From CALIZF01 sp046292445 (GTDB lineage: Bacteria; Pseudomonadota; Alphaproteobacteria; Rhodobacterales; Rhodobacteraceae), in assembly GCA_046292445.1 (NCBI GenBank), contig JBKBQT010000010.1:1-64000 (forward strand): 64,000 nt of DNA, read 5' to 3'. A model generated the notes under the pieces. The model ran no database searches. It saw nothing but the letters and a program-made list of their open reading frames with translations, and had not been told where the DNA came from. Numbering within the stretch: position 1 is the first letter of the stretch; each line of letters begins with the position of its first letter. This document shows, piece after piece, positions 8,163 through 17,069 of this stretch. The translations under genes were made by a program, and so were the position numbers.

Positions 8163-9455
8163 ATGACCGATACCGCAAAAGCCGAGGGCACGCCCCGGCG
8201 CGGCCTTCTCGACACGCTCGAGATCGACACCCGCCTTCTGGGCATGATCGGCGCCTTCGTGCTGTTGTGCCTCGTGTTCAACGTCGTGACCGACGGGCGG
8301 TTCCTGACGCCGCGCAACGTGTTCAACCTGACGATCCAGACCGTTTCGGTCGCGATCATGGCGACGGGCATGGTGTTTGTCATCGTAACGCGCCACATCG
8401 ACCTGTCGGTCGGCGCCCTGCTGGCGACCTGCTCGGCCGTCATGGCCGTGACGCAGACGGTCGCCCTGCCCCAATATCTCGGCATCCCGCTCGGCAGTCC
8501 GCTGATCGCCCCGGTGACGATCGCCGTCGGGCTCGTCGCCGGCACGGCGATCGGGGCGTTTCACGGCTGGATGATCGGCTATCTGACCATCCCGGCCTTC
8601 ATCGTCACGCTGGGCGGCCTGCTCGTCTGGCGCAATGTCGGCTGGTATCTGACCAGCGGACAGACCATCGGCCCGCTCGACCCGACGTTCCAGCTTTTCG
8701 GCGGCACCAACGGGACGCTCGGGGAAACCGCATCCTGGGTCATCGGCGGGCTCGCGGTGCTCGCCGCGTTCTGGGCGATCATCATGGGGCGGCGGGCCAA
8801 GATGGGCCACGGCTTCCCGGTCAAGCCGCTCTGGGCCGAGGTGGCGCTCGGCGGGGTGATCGCCGCGGCGATCCTCGGCTTTGTCGCTACGCTCAACGCC
8901 TATCAGATCCCGCAGAACCGCCTGCGCCAGATGTTCGCCGCCCGGGGCGAGACACTGCCCGAAGGGTTCAGCCAGGGTTTCGGCCTGCCGATCTCGGTGG
9001 TCCTGCTGATCGCCGTCGCCGTCGCCATGACCGTGATCGCGCGCAAGACGCGGTTCGGCCGCTATGTCTTTGCCACCGGGGGCAACCCCGACGCGGCCGA
9101 GCTTTCGGGCATCAACACCCGGATGCTGACGGTCAAGGTGTTCGCGCTCATGGGCTTTCTCTGCGCCCTGTCGGCGGTCGTCGCCTCGGCCCGCCTGACG
9201 TTTCATTCCAACGACATCGGCACGCTGGACGAGTTGCGCGTGATCGCCGCCGCCGTCATCGGCGGCACGGCGCTTGCCGGCGGGATCGGCACGATCTACG
9301 GCGCGATCCTCGGCGCGCTCATCATGCAGTCGCTGCAATCGGGGATGGCGATGGTGGGCGTTGACGCGCCGTTCCAGAACATCGTCGTGGGCGCCGTTCT
9401 GGTCGCGGCCGTGCTGATCGACATCATCTACCGCAAGCGCACGGGGGGCCGCTGA
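8163..9455 (+). CDS. xylH: D-xylose ABC transporter permease
   Basis: This 430-aa polytopic membrane protein of the BPD_transp_2 family forms the xylose channel of the importer. Many hydrophobic segments are visible, with family motifs VTRHIDLSVGALLA and TGGNPDAAELSGIN and the conserved AVIGGTALAGGIGT/GAILGALIMQSL region. A cytoplasmic Ala/Arg-rich N-terminus precedes the first membrane segment. It follows xylF after the intergenic palindrome, and its stop overlaps the xylG start (TGATG), indicating translational coupling. Confidence 0.95.
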   Translation: MTDTAKAEGTPRRGLLDTLEIDTRLLGMIGAFVLLCLVFNVVTDGRFLTPRNVFNLTIQTVSVAIMATGMVFVIVTRHIDLSVGALLATCSAVMAVTQTVALPQYLGIPLGSPLIAPVTIAVGLVAGTAIGAFHGWMIGYLTIPAFIVTLGGLLVWRNVGWYLTSGQTIGPLDPTFQLFGGTNGTLGETASWVIGGLAVLAAFWAIIMGRRAKMGHGFPVKPLWAEVALGGVIAAAILGFVATLNAYQIPQNRLRQMFAARGETLPEGFSQGFGLPISVVLLIAVAVAMTVIARKTRFGRYVFATGGNPDAAELSGINTRMLTVKVFALMGFLCALSAVVASARLTFHSNDIGTLDELRVIAAAVIGGTALAGGIGTIYGAILGALIMQSLQSGMAMVGVDAPFQNIVVGAVLVAAVLIDIIYRKRTGGR

Positions 9456-10207
9456 TGGCAACGCCGCTGGTCGAATTGCGCAACATCTGCATCGCCTTCG
9501 GCGGCATCAAGGCGGTGGACGACGTGTCGGTGGACCTTTTCCCGGGCGAGGTCGTCGGCCTTCTGGGCCACAACGGCGCGGGGAAATCGACGCTCATCAA
9601 GTGCCTGTCGGGCGCCTACCGGATGGATTCGGGCGAGATCCTGATCGACGGCGCGCGAGTGGACATCGCCAACCCGCGCGATGCCCGCCGGCACAATGTC
9701 GAATGCATCTACCAGACGCTCGCACTCGCCGACAATCTCGACGCCGCCGCCAACCTGTTCCTCGGGCGCGAACTCGTCACCCCCCTCGGCTTCGTGGACG
9801 AGGCGCGGATGGAGGCCGAGACGCGGCGCATCATGCACCGGCTCAATCCCAACTTTCGCAAGTTCAACGCGCCGGTGAAGGCGCTGTCGGGCGGACAGCG
9901 GCAGTCGGTCGCCATCGCGCGGGCGGTCTATTTCAACGCCCGCATCCTCATCATGGACGAGCCGACTGCGGCCCTCGGGCCGCAGGAGACGCGCATGGTC
10001 GCTGAACTGATCCAGGAGCTCAAGCGCCAGGGTCTCGGCATCTTCCTGATCGACCACGACATCCATGCGGTCAAGCAACTCTGCGACCGGGCGGCGGTGA
10101 TGAAGAACGGCCAGCTCGTCGGGGTCGTCAGGACCGCGGCGGTGAGCGAGGACGACCTGCTCGGCATGATCATCCTCGGCAAGATGCCCGAGCATCTGGA
10201 GGCGTGA
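9455..10207 (+). CDS. xylG: Xylose ABC transporter ATP-binding protein, single-domain form
   Basis: This 250-aa ABC ATPase has Walker A GHNGAGKST, signature LSGGQRQSVAIARAV and Walker B ILIMDEPTAALG. It energises the XylF/XylH importer. It holds one ABC domain, unlike the two-domain, roughly 500-aa E. coli XylG; it is complete with a normal C-terminus, so it resembles the half-size ATPases of alphaproteobacterial sugar importers (FrcA-like). The start overlaps the xylH stop by one base and its stop overlaps the xylB start in the same way, so the three genes are coupled. Confidence 0.92.
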   Translation: MATPLVELRNICIAFGGIKAVDDVSVDLFPGEVVGLLGHNGAGKSTLIKCLSGAYRMDSGEILIDGARVDIANPRDARRHNVECIYQTLALADNLDAAANLFLGRELVTPLGFVDEARMEAETRRIMHRLNPNFRKFNAPVKALSGGQRQSVAIARAVYFNARILIMDEPTAALGPQETRMVAELIQELKRQGLGIFLIDHDIHAVKQLCDRAAVMKNGQLVGVVRTAAVSEDDLLGMIILGKMPEHLEA

Positions 10208-11646
10208 TGTATATCGGGCTCGATCTGGGCACCTCTGGCCTCAAGGGCGTGCTGATCGACGATGGCCAGCACCCTCTGGCCGAGGCGGCGGCGCCCCTGA
10301 CCGTCAGCCGCCCCGCCCCCGGCTGGTCGGAGCAGATGCCGTCCGACTGGCTTGCCGCGGCCGAGGCGGTGATGGAGGCATTGGCCGCCGCGCATCCCCT
10401 CGCCGCAGTGCGCGGCATCGGCCTCTCCGGCCAGATGCACGGCGCGACCCTGCTCGACGCCTCGGACGAGGTGCTGCGGCCATGCATCCTGTGGAACGAC
10501 ACGCGCGCGGCCGAAGAGGCCGCCGAGATGGACGGCGATCCGATGTTCCGCCGGCTGACCGGCAACATCGTCTTTCCCGGCTTCACCGCGCCGAAACTCC
10601 TCTGGACCCTCCGCCACGAGCCGCGCGTCTTCGACCGCGTGGCGCGGGTGCTCCTGCCCAAGGACTACCTACGGCTGTGGCTCACCGGCGAGGCGGTGTC
10701 GGACATGTCGGACGCCGCCGGCACGGGCTGGCTCGATACCGGGGGGCGCGACTGGTCGGACGATCTTCTGGCCGCGACGGGCATCGGGCGCGCACATATG
10801 CCGCATCTCGTCGAGGGATCGGCGCCCTCCGGCACGCTGCGCCCCGGCCTCGCCGCCCGCTGGGGCCTGCCGGCGGGCGTCGTCGTCGCCGGCGGCGCGG
10901 GCGACAATGCCGCCGCCGCTATCGGTGCCGGCGTGGTGCGGGCCGGGCAGGCCTTCGTCAGCCTCGGCACCTCGGGCGTGCTGTTCGCCGCCAGCCCGGG
11001 CTACCACCCGGCCGCGGAAACCGCCGTGCATACCTTCTGCCATGCCCTGCCCGGGCAATGGCACCAGATGGGCGTGATCCTTGCGGCGACCGACGCGCTC
11101 AACTGGTTCGCCGCGCTCGCAGGCAGCGATGCCGCCACACTCACCGGCGCGCTCGGCCCGCTGCAACCGCCCGGCGAGGCCCTGTTCATGCCCTATCTCG
11201 GCGGCGAGCGCACGCCGTGGAACGACGCCCGCCTGCGCGGCGGCTTTGCCGGCCTCGGCCATGCGACCGACCGGGCCGCGGCCACGCGCGCCGTGCTCGA
11301 AGGCATCGCCTTCGCCCTGCGCGACTGCCGCGATGCACTGGCCGCTGCGGGCACGCGGATCGGCGGTCTCACCGCGCTCGGCGGCGGAGCCCAGTCGGAC
11401 TACTGGCTCGCCCTGATCGCCAGCATCCTCGGCGTGCCGGTCGCGCGCCCCGTCGCCGGCGACTTCGGCGCCGCCTTCGGCGCGGCGCGCCTCGGCCTGA
11501 TGGCCGCGACGGGCGCCGGCCCGGACATCGCCACCCCGCCCGCCGCAGAACGCCGGTTCGATCCCGACCCGAACCTTGCCCCCGCCTTCGACGCCGCCCA
11601 TGCGCGCTTTCGCGCCGCGGCAGCTGCCCTTCGGAGCCTTCCATGA
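10207..11646 (+). CDS. xylB: Xylulokinase
   Basis: This 479-aa FGGY-family kinase phosphorylates D-xylulose to xylulose-5-phosphate. The N-terminal phosphate-1 motif YIGLDLGTSGLKG, the substrate loop SGQMHGATLLD, the WNDTRAAEE segment and the C-terminal GGGAQSDYW ATP-site motif are all present. I start at the ATG at 10207 (TGATG overlap with xylG) rather than the GTG one codon earlier. Its end overlaps xylA by four bases (ATGA). Confidence 0.96.
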   Translation: MYIGLDLGTSGLKGVLIDDGQHPLAEAAAPLTVSRPAPGWSEQMPSDWLAAAEAVMEALAAAHPLAAVRGIGLSGQMHGATLLDASDEVLRPCILWNDTRAAEEAAEMDGDPMFRRLTGNIVFPGFTAPKLLWTLRHEPRVFDRVARVLLPKDYLRLWLTGEAVSDMSDAAGTGWLDTGGRDWSDDLLAATGIGRAHMPHLVEGSAPSGTLRPGLAARWGLPAGVVVAGGAGDNAAAAIGAGVVRAGQAFVSLGTSGVLFAASPGYHPAAETAVHTFCHALPGQWHQMGVILAATDALNWFAALAGSDAATLTGALGPLQPPGEALFMPYLGGERTPWNDARLRGGFAGLGHATDRAAATRAVLEGIAFALRDCRDALAAAGTRIGGLTALGGGAQSDYWLALIASILGVPVARPVAGDFGAAFGAARLGLMAATGAGPDIATPPAAERRFDPDPNLAPAFDAAHARFRAAAAALRSLP

Positions 11647-12938
11647 GCCTTTTTTCCGACTTCGCCCCCCTCCGCCATGATCCGGCCGCCGAGACCGACC
11701 TCGCCTTCCGCCACTACGACCCCGACCGCATCCTGCTGGGCAAGCGGATGGAGGATCACCTGCGCTTCGCCGTCGCCTGGTGGCACAGTTTCGCCTGGCC
11801 CGGGACCGACCCCTTCGGCGGCCCCACGCTCGACCGGCCCTGGTTCGGGGACACGATGGACGCCGCCCGCGCCCGGGCCGACGCCGCCTTCGACCTCTTC
11901 CGCATCCTCGGCGTGCCTTATTTCTGCTTCCACGACGCCGATGTGCGCCCCGAGGGCGCGACCTTCGGCGAAAGCCGCGACCGGCTCGATGCCATCGCCG
12001 ACTACATCGGGCAAAAGATGGAGGCCTCGAAGACCCGCCTGCTGTGGGGCACCGCCAACCTCTTCTCGCACCGCCGCTGGATGGCCGGCGCCGCGACCAA
12101 CCCCGACCCGGACGTGTTCGCCTATGCGGCGGCGACGGTGAAGGCCTGCATGGACGCCACCCATCGCCTCGGCGGCGAGAACTACGTCCTGTGGGGCGGG
12201 CGCGAGGGCTACGAGACGCTGTTGAACACCGACCTTGCCCGCGAGATGGACCAGGCGGGGCGGTTCCTCGCCATGGTGGTCGAATACAAGCACCGGATCG
12301 GCTTCAGTGGCACCATCCTGGTCGAGCCCAAACCGCGCGAGCCCTCCAAGCACCAGTACGACTACGACGTCGCGACGGTCTACGGCTTCCTGCGGCGCTA
12401 CGGGCTCGAGACCGAGGTCCGGGTCAACATCGAGCAGGGCCATGCCTTCCTCGCCGGCCACAGCTTCGAGCACGAGATCGCGCTTGCCCAGGCACTGGGC
12501 ATCTTCGGCTCGATCGACATGAACCGCAACGACTGGGAATCGGGCTGGGATACCGACCAGTTCCCCGACAACCCGCGCAGCACCATGCTGGCCTATCTCG
12601 AAATCCTGCGCGGCGGCGGCTTCGTGACCGGCGGCACGAACTTCGACGCGCGGATCCGCCGGCAGTCGCTCGACCCGGCCGACCTGATCGCCGCCCATGC
12701 CGGCGCGATGGATGTCTGCGCCCGCGGCCTCGCCGCCGCCGCCGCCCTGATCGAGCACGGCGGCCTCGACCGCGCCCGCGCCGAACGCTATGCCGGCTGG
12801 ACGCGCGAGCCCGCCCGCGCCATGCTCGCCGGCAGCCTCGAGGCCGCCGCCGCCCGCGTCGAGGCCGGGTCGATCGATCCCGCGCCCCGCTCGGGCCGCC
12901 AGGAAAGACTGGAAAACCTCGTCAACCGCTTCATCTGA
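11643..12938 (+). CDS. xylA: Xylose isomerase
   Basis: This 431-aa TIM-barrel enzyme, close to the usual length of group II xylose isomerases, converts D-xylose to D-xylulose with two divalent metals. Diagnostic segments are FCFHDADVRPEG (catalytic His/Asp), WGGREGYETLLNTD, ILVEPKPREPSKHQYD (metal Glu/Lys), the NIEQGHAFLAGH metal site and SIDMNRND. The ATG at 11643 overlaps the xylB stop. Being last in xylFHGBA it completes a self-contained xylose uptake and isomerase pathway. Confidence 0.97.
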   Translation: MSLFSDFAPLRHDPAAETDLAFRHYDPDRILLGKRMEDHLRFAVAWWHSFAWPGTDPFGGPTLDRPWFGDTMDAARARADAAFDLFRILGVPYFCFHDADVRPEGATFGESRDRLDAIADYIGQKMEASKTRLLWGTANLFSHRRWMAGAATNPDPDVFAYAAATVKACMDATHRLGGENYVLWGGREGYETLLNTDLAREMDQAGRFLAMVVEYKHRIGFSGTILVEPKPREPSKHQYDYDVATVYGFLRRYGLETEVRVNIEQGHAFLAGHSFEHEIALAQALGIFGSIDMNRNDWESGWDTDQFPDNPRSTMLAYLEILRGGGFVTGGTNFDARIRRQSLDPADLIAAHAGAMDVCARGLAAAAALIEHGGLDRARAERYAGWTREPARAMLAGSLEAAAARVEAGSIDPAPRSGRQERLENLVNRFI

Positions 12939-12986
12939 AATTGCGCCGCCCTGCCCTTCAGGCTGGCCCAAATATCCCACGGGGGT

Positions 12987-13007
12987 CCGGGGGTGTGAAA
13001 CCCCCGG
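12987..13007 (+). terminator. Possible transcription-end hairpin after xylA
   Basis: CCGGGGG (12987-12993) and CCCCCGG (13001-13007) form a 7-bp stem with a TGTGAAA loop, about 50 bp after the xylA stop. It follows the CCAAATATCCC element. No T-run follows, so termination is uncertain; it may only mark the operon end. Confidence 0.4.
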
Positions 13008-13036
13008 CGCTCGCCGCCCGACCCGAGGCCCGTCCG

Positions 13037-14362
13037 ATGCGCCACTGCGCCGCCGCCCTCTTCGCCGCGCTCCTCGCCGCCCTGCCGGCGGCGGCCGGCG
13101 ATCTGCCGCGCGCCCTCGCCGATGCCGACTTCCCGCATGCCGACCCGGCCGAACTGCGCCTCGGGCAACTGCTGTTCTGGGACAAGGCGCTTTCGGGCAA
13201 CCGCACCATCAGCTGCGGCACCTGCCATCACCCGCGGTTCGGCACCTCGGACGGCGTGTCGCTCGGCCTCGGCGAGGGCGGCATCGGCCTCGGGCCGGAT
13301 CGCGTCGCCGATCCGGCCAACCCGCCCGAACAGCGCATCGCGCGCAACGCCCCGGCGCTGTGGAACCTCGGGGCGGCCGGCATCACCGCGCTCTTTCACG
13401 ACGGCCGGATCGAGGCGGATCCGGCGCGCCCCTCGGGCCTGCGCACCCCGCTCGAGGACGAGATGGTGACGGGCTTTGCCAGCCTGCTGGCCGCGCAGAC
13501 GATGTTTCCGGTCCTCTCGGCCGACGAGATGGCCGGGCATTACGGCGAGAACGACGTCGCCCGCGCCGTGCGGCAGGGTCTCATCACCGGCCCCGGCGGC
13601 GCCTGGGACGTGATCGCGGCGCGGATCGCGGCCATCCCCGACTATCGCGCCGGTTTCGCCGCGGCCTATCCCGACATCGCCGCCGGCCGGCCCATCGCCT
13701 TCACCGACATCGCCAATGCCATCGCCGCCTTCGTCGCGGCCGAGTTCCGCGCCGACGACAGCCCCTTCGACCGCTACCTGCGGGATGGCACGCCCCTGCC
13801 GCCCGCGGCGGCGGCGGGCATGGCGCTGTTCTACGGCGCCGCCGGCTGCGCCGACTGCCACGCCGGTCCGCTCATGACCGACAATGCCTTTCATGCCATG
13901 GGCACGCCGCAGATCGGCCCGGGCAAGGGCGAGCGGTTCGAGACGCACCAGCGCGATATCGGACGGGCGCGGGTCACCGGGCGGGCCGAGGATGCCTATG
14001 CCTTTCGCACCCCGAGCCTTCGGATGGTCGCGCTGACCGGCCCCTGGGGCCATGCCGGCGCGCATGGCGACCTCGCCGCCTTCCTTGCCCACCACGCCGA
14101 TCCGCGCGCCGGCCTCGCGGGCATCCCGCTCAGCCCGGTCCTGCCCGCCTTCGCGCCCGAGCGGCCCGATCTGGCGGTGATGACCGCGCCCTGGGAGGTC
14201 GAGCAGATCGCCGCCGCCGTCACCCGCGCGCCGCGCCCGCTGGATGCGGGCGACGTCGCCGCCCTGCTCGCCTTCCTCGACGCGCTGACGGATACCGGCG
14301 CGGCAGCCGGGCGGCTGGGTATTCCCGCTGCGGTGCCCTCCGGCCTGCCCGTGGACCGCTGA
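13037..14362 (+). CDS. Di-heme cytochrome c peroxidase (CcpA/MauG family), periplasmic
   Basis: This 441-aa protein has an N-terminal signal peptide (LFAALLAALPAAAG) and two heme c sites, CGTCH (Cys60-His64) and a second CADCH near residue 275. The segments RTISCGTCHHPRFGTSDG, AYAFRTPSLRMV and GPWGHAGAH match bacterial cytochrome c peroxidases and MauG relatives. It is predicted to reduce H2O2 with electrons from small cytochromes or cupredoxins, or to act as a MauG-like oxidase. No methylamine dehydrogenase gene is nearby. It starts 98 bp after xylA on the same strand; any functional link to xylose is not evident. Confidence 0.88.
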   Translation: MRHCAAALFAALLAALPAAAGDLPRALADADFPHADPAELRLGQLLFWDKALSGNRTISCGTCHHPRFGTSDGVSLGLGEGGIGLGPDRVADPANPPEQRIARNAPALWNLGAAGITALFHDGRIEADPARPSGLRTPLEDEMVTGFASLLAAQTMFPVLSADEMAGHYGENDVARAVRQGLITGPGGAWDVIAARIAAIPDYRAGFAAAYPDIAAGRPIAFTDIANAIAAFVAAEFRADDSPFDRYLRDGTPLPPAAAAGMALFYGAAGCADCHAGPLMTDNAFHAMGTPQIGPGKGERFETHQRDIGRARVTGRAEDAYAFRTPSLRMVALTGPWGHAGAHGDLAAFLAHHADPRAGLAGIPLSPVLPAFAPERPDLAVMTAPWEVEQIAAAVTRAPRPLDAGDVAALLAFLDALTDTGAAAGRLGIPAAVPSGLPVDR

Positions 14363-14445
14363 TGCCCGGGTCGGCGCGCGGAGGCTCTGGACAGCCCCGC
14401 GAGCCTCGGCTAATCCACCCCCACCCGCCGATCATCGGCACCCGT

Positions 14446-14520
14446 GCCCGGGTAGCTCAGGGGTAGAGCAGCGGATTGAAAATCCGCGTGTCGGTGGTTC
14501 AAATCCGCCCCCGGGCACCA
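14446..14520 (+). tRNA. tRNA-Phe (anticodon GAA)
   Basis: A 75-nt cloverleaf with encoded CCA. The acceptor stem is GCCCGGG/CCCGGGC, the D arm contains AGCTCAGGGGTAGAGC, the anticodon stem GCGGA/TCCGC encloses loop TTGAAAA (anticodon GAA), and the T arm is GGTGGTTCAAATCCGCC. All standard invariant positions are present. Confidence 0.95.
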
Positions 14521-14766
14521 TGACCGCCCCGATCCATCATGACCGCCCCGATCCCTCCGCGTCACGTCGCCCCCAGTCGATCTGGGCGCATGCGGCGCGC
14601 CGGTCCGGGCGGCCGGGGACCCGCGCGCCCTTCGCGCCGCTGGCCGCACCACCGGAGGGTCATGCGACTGTTACAGATCACCGATACGTGCAACACCGTC
14701 GGTAGTCTGTAGGCGCATCCGTGCTGCGCGACCGGCTCACTTGCCCAATCAACGAGGTAAAAACCT

Positions 14767-16089
14767 ATGACACGCAGATTTCTTGCGGCCACGGCCCTAG
14801 GCCTCACCCTTGCGGCGCCCCAGACGGCGCTGGCCCAGACGCAGATCACCTGGTGGCACGCCATGGGCGGGGAACTGGGCGAACTGCTCGCCGGGGTCGC
14901 CGAGGCCTTCAACGCAAGCCAGTCGGAGTATCAGGTCGTCCCGAGCTTCCGCGGAACCTATGCCGAGACGATGACCGGCGCGATCGCCGCGTTCCGCGCC
15001 AACCAGCAGCCGCATATCCTGCAGGTCTTCGAGGTCGGCACCGGCACGATGATGGCCGCCGAGGGCGCGATCTACCCGATCTACAAGCTGATGGCGGACT
15101 ACAACGTGCCGTTCGATCCGTCGGCCTATCTCGACACGGTGGTGAGCTATTACACCGATCCGAACGGCAACATGCTGTCGTTCCCGTTCAACTCCTCGAC
15201 GCCGATCATGTATTACAACCGCGACGTGTTCGCGGCCGCCGGCCTCGACCCCGACCAGCCGCCCCGGACCTGGGCCGAGATGGAAGCGGCGTCGCTCAAG
15301 ATCATCGAATCCGGCGCGGCGCCCTGCGGTTTCACGACCTCGTGGCCGAGCTGGGTGATGCTCGAGAACTTCTCGGCCTGGCACAACATCCCGCTGGCGA
15401 CCAAGGCGAACGGGTTCGAGGGCTTTGATGCCGAATTCGTGTTCAACAACGAGATCGTGTCCAAGCACTGGGACAACCTGAAGGCCTGGCAGGACGCCGG
15501 CGCCTTCCGCTGGGGTGGCCCCGGTTCGGGCCCGGATGCCGCGCCGGCCTTCTACGCCGGCGACTGCGCGATGTTCTTTGGCTCCTCCGCCAGCCGCGCC
15601 GGCGTGCTGCGCAATGCCAAGTTCAACGTCGGCTTCGGCTTCCAGCCCTACTACGACACCGTCGAGGGCGCGCCGCAGAACACCATCATCGGCGGCGCGA
15701 CGCTGTGGGTGCTGACCGGCCACAAGGATGAGGAATACAAGGGTATCGCGAGGTTCTTCGAGTTTCTCTCGCAGCCCGAAGTCCAGGCCAAGTGGCACCA
15801 GGACACCGGTTACCTGCCGATCACGCAGGCGGCCTTCGATCTGACCCGCGCCCAGGGCTATTACGACGCCAACCCCGGCGCGGATACCTCGATCCGCCAG
15901 ATGACGCTGAACCCGCCGACCGAGAATTCGCGCGGCCTGCGGTTCGGCAACTTCGTGCAGATCCGCGACATCATCTCGGAAGAGATGGAGGCCGTGATGA
16001 CCGGCGCCAAGACCGGCCAGCAAGCGACGAACGACGCCGTGCGGCGCGGGAACGCCTTGCTGCGCGAGTTCGAAGCCGCGATGAAGTAA
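14767..16089 (+). CDS. ugpB: sn-glycerol-3-phosphate ABC transporter, substrate-binding protein
   Basis: This 440-aa periplasmic protein has a signal peptide ending ALA-Q followed by ITWWHAMGGELGE, the characteristic UgpB N-terminus. Other family segments are FEVGTGTMMAAEGAIYP, FPFNSSTPIMYYNRD, FAGDC-like FYAGDCAMFFGSS and GGATLWVLTGHK. It binds glycerol-3-phosphate or glycerophosphodiesters. The start follows GAGGTAAAAACC. It heads ugpBAEC and is followed immediately by a strong stem-loop with a short T tract, which probably makes ugpB mRNA more abundant than the permease mRNA. Confidence 0.95.
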   Translation: MTRRFLAATALGLTLAAPQTALAQTQITWWHAMGGELGELLAGVAEAFNASQSEYQVVPSFRGTYAETMTGAIAAFRANQQPHILQVFEVGTGTMMAAEGAIYPIYKLMADYNVPFDPSAYLDTVVSYYTDPNGNMLSFPFNSSTPIMYYNRDVFAAAGLDPDQPPRTWAEMEAASLKIIESGAAPCGFTTSWPSWVMLENFSAWHNIPLATKANGFEGFDAEFVFNNEIVSKHWDNLKAWQDAGAFRWGGPGSGPDAAPAFYAGDCAMFFGSSASRAGVLRNAKFNVGFGFQPYYDTVEGAPQNTIIGGATLWVLTGHKDEEYKGIARFFEFLSQPEVQAKWHQDTGYLPITQAAFDLTRAQGYYDANPGADTSIRQMTLNPPTENSRGLRFGNFVQIRDIISEEMEAVMTGAKTGQQATNDAVRRGNALLREFEAAMK

Positions 16090-16103
16090 GCTGACGCCCG
16101 ACC

Positions 16104-16138
16104 GGCCCACCCCCGCGGCCGCGGGGGTGGGCCTTTTT
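16104..16138 (+). terminator. Strong stem-loop with T5 between ugpB and ugpA (partial terminator)
   Basis: GGCCCACCCCCGC pairs with GCGGGGGTGGGCC (16104-16133) around a tight centre, followed by TTTTT at 16134-16138. It looks like an intrinsic terminator but lies inside the operon, before ugpA. Partial read-through would give excess binding protein over permease. Confidence 0.85.
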
Positions 16139-16166
16139 CGTATCCGTGCGGCAACCGGAACCCCAG

Positions 16167-17057
16167 ATGCAGACCAAACGCACCACCTTTTCCCGCTCCT
16201 GGCTGCCCTATGCGCTGCTGGCGCCGCAGGTGATCGTGACGCTGGTTTTCTTCATCTGGCCGGCCTCGCAGGCCCTGATCCAGTCCGTCTACCGGCAGGG
16301 CGACGCCTTCGGCATCCGGCCGCCGACCTTCGTGGGGCTGCACAATTTCCTGCAGCTTTTCAACGACACGCTTTACCTCAACTCGCTCAAGGTCACGCTG
16401 ATCTTCTCGATCGGCACCACCATCCTGTCGATGGGCGTGGCGCTCCTGTTCGCGGTCATGGTCAACCGGATGATCCGCTCGCGCGACGGCTACACGACCC
16501 TTCTGGTCTGGCCCTATGCGATCGCCCCGGCCATCGCGGGCGTGATGTGGTGGTTCATCTTCAACCCGAACATCGGGATCCTGCCCTATGTGCTCAAGGG
16601 CGTCGGCTACGACTGGAACCATCGGTCGAGCAGCACGGACGCGATGATCCTCATCATCGTCGCCGCGGCGTGGAAACAGATCTCCTACAACTTCCTCTTC
16701 TTTCTTGCGGGGTTGCAGTCGATCCCGCAATCGCTGATCGAGGCGGCGGCGATCGACGGGGCCAGCCGCGCCAAGCGGTTCTGGACGATCGTCTTCCCGC
16801 TCCTGTCGCCCGTCACCTTCTTTCTGCTGGTGGTCAACATCGTCTATGCGATGTTCGACACGTTCGGCGTGATCCACGCCACCACCGAGGGCGGGCCGGC
16901 GCAGGCGACCAACATCCTGGTCTACAAGGTGTTCCGGGACGGCTTTGTAAACCTGAACATGGGATCATCCGCGGCACAATCGGTGATCCTGATGGCGATC
17001 GTGGTGGTGCTGACCGTCGTGCAGTTCCGCTACATCGAGCGGCGCGTGAACTACTGA
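16167..17057 (+). CDS. ugpA: sn-glycerol-3-phosphate ABC transporter permease UgpA
   Basis: This 296-aa inner-membrane protein, the same length class as E. coli UgpA (295 aa), has six predicted membrane segments. It carries the EAA loop for ATPase contact (EAAAIDGASRAKRFWTIVFPLLSP). I choose the ATG at 16167 (MQTKRTTFSRSW); the GTG at 16146 would start within the tail of the terminator region and adds residues not seen in the family. It lies downstream of the ugpB stem-loop and 12 bp before ugpE. Confidence 0.93.
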   Translation: MQTKRTTFSRSWLPYALLAPQVIVTLVFFIWPASQALIQSVYRQGDAFGIRPPTFVGLHNFLQLFNDTLYLNSLKVTLIFSIGTTILSMGVALLFAVMVNRMIRSRDGYTTLLVWPYAIAPAIAGVMWWFIFNPNIGILPYVLKGVGYDWNHRSSSTDAMILIIVAAAWKQISYNFLFFLAGLQSIPQSLIEAAAIDGASRAKRFWTIVFPLLSPVTFFLLVVNIVYAMFDTFGVIHATTEGGPAQATNILVYKVFRDGFVNLNMGSSAAQSVILMAIVVVLTVVQFRYIERRVNY

Positions 17058-17069
17058 GGGGACCGGACA

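Noticed and set aside
10482..11642. Apparent XylB-XylA region fusion frame of 818 aa
   Set aside because: The first 387 codons are the wrong frame of xylB; xylA begins at its own ATG at 11643, overlapping the xylB stop.
13037..14362. MauG proper (methylamine dehydrogenase maturation)
   Set aside because: No mau genes are nearby, and the sequence fits the broader di-heme peroxidase family; kept as CcpA/MauG family only.
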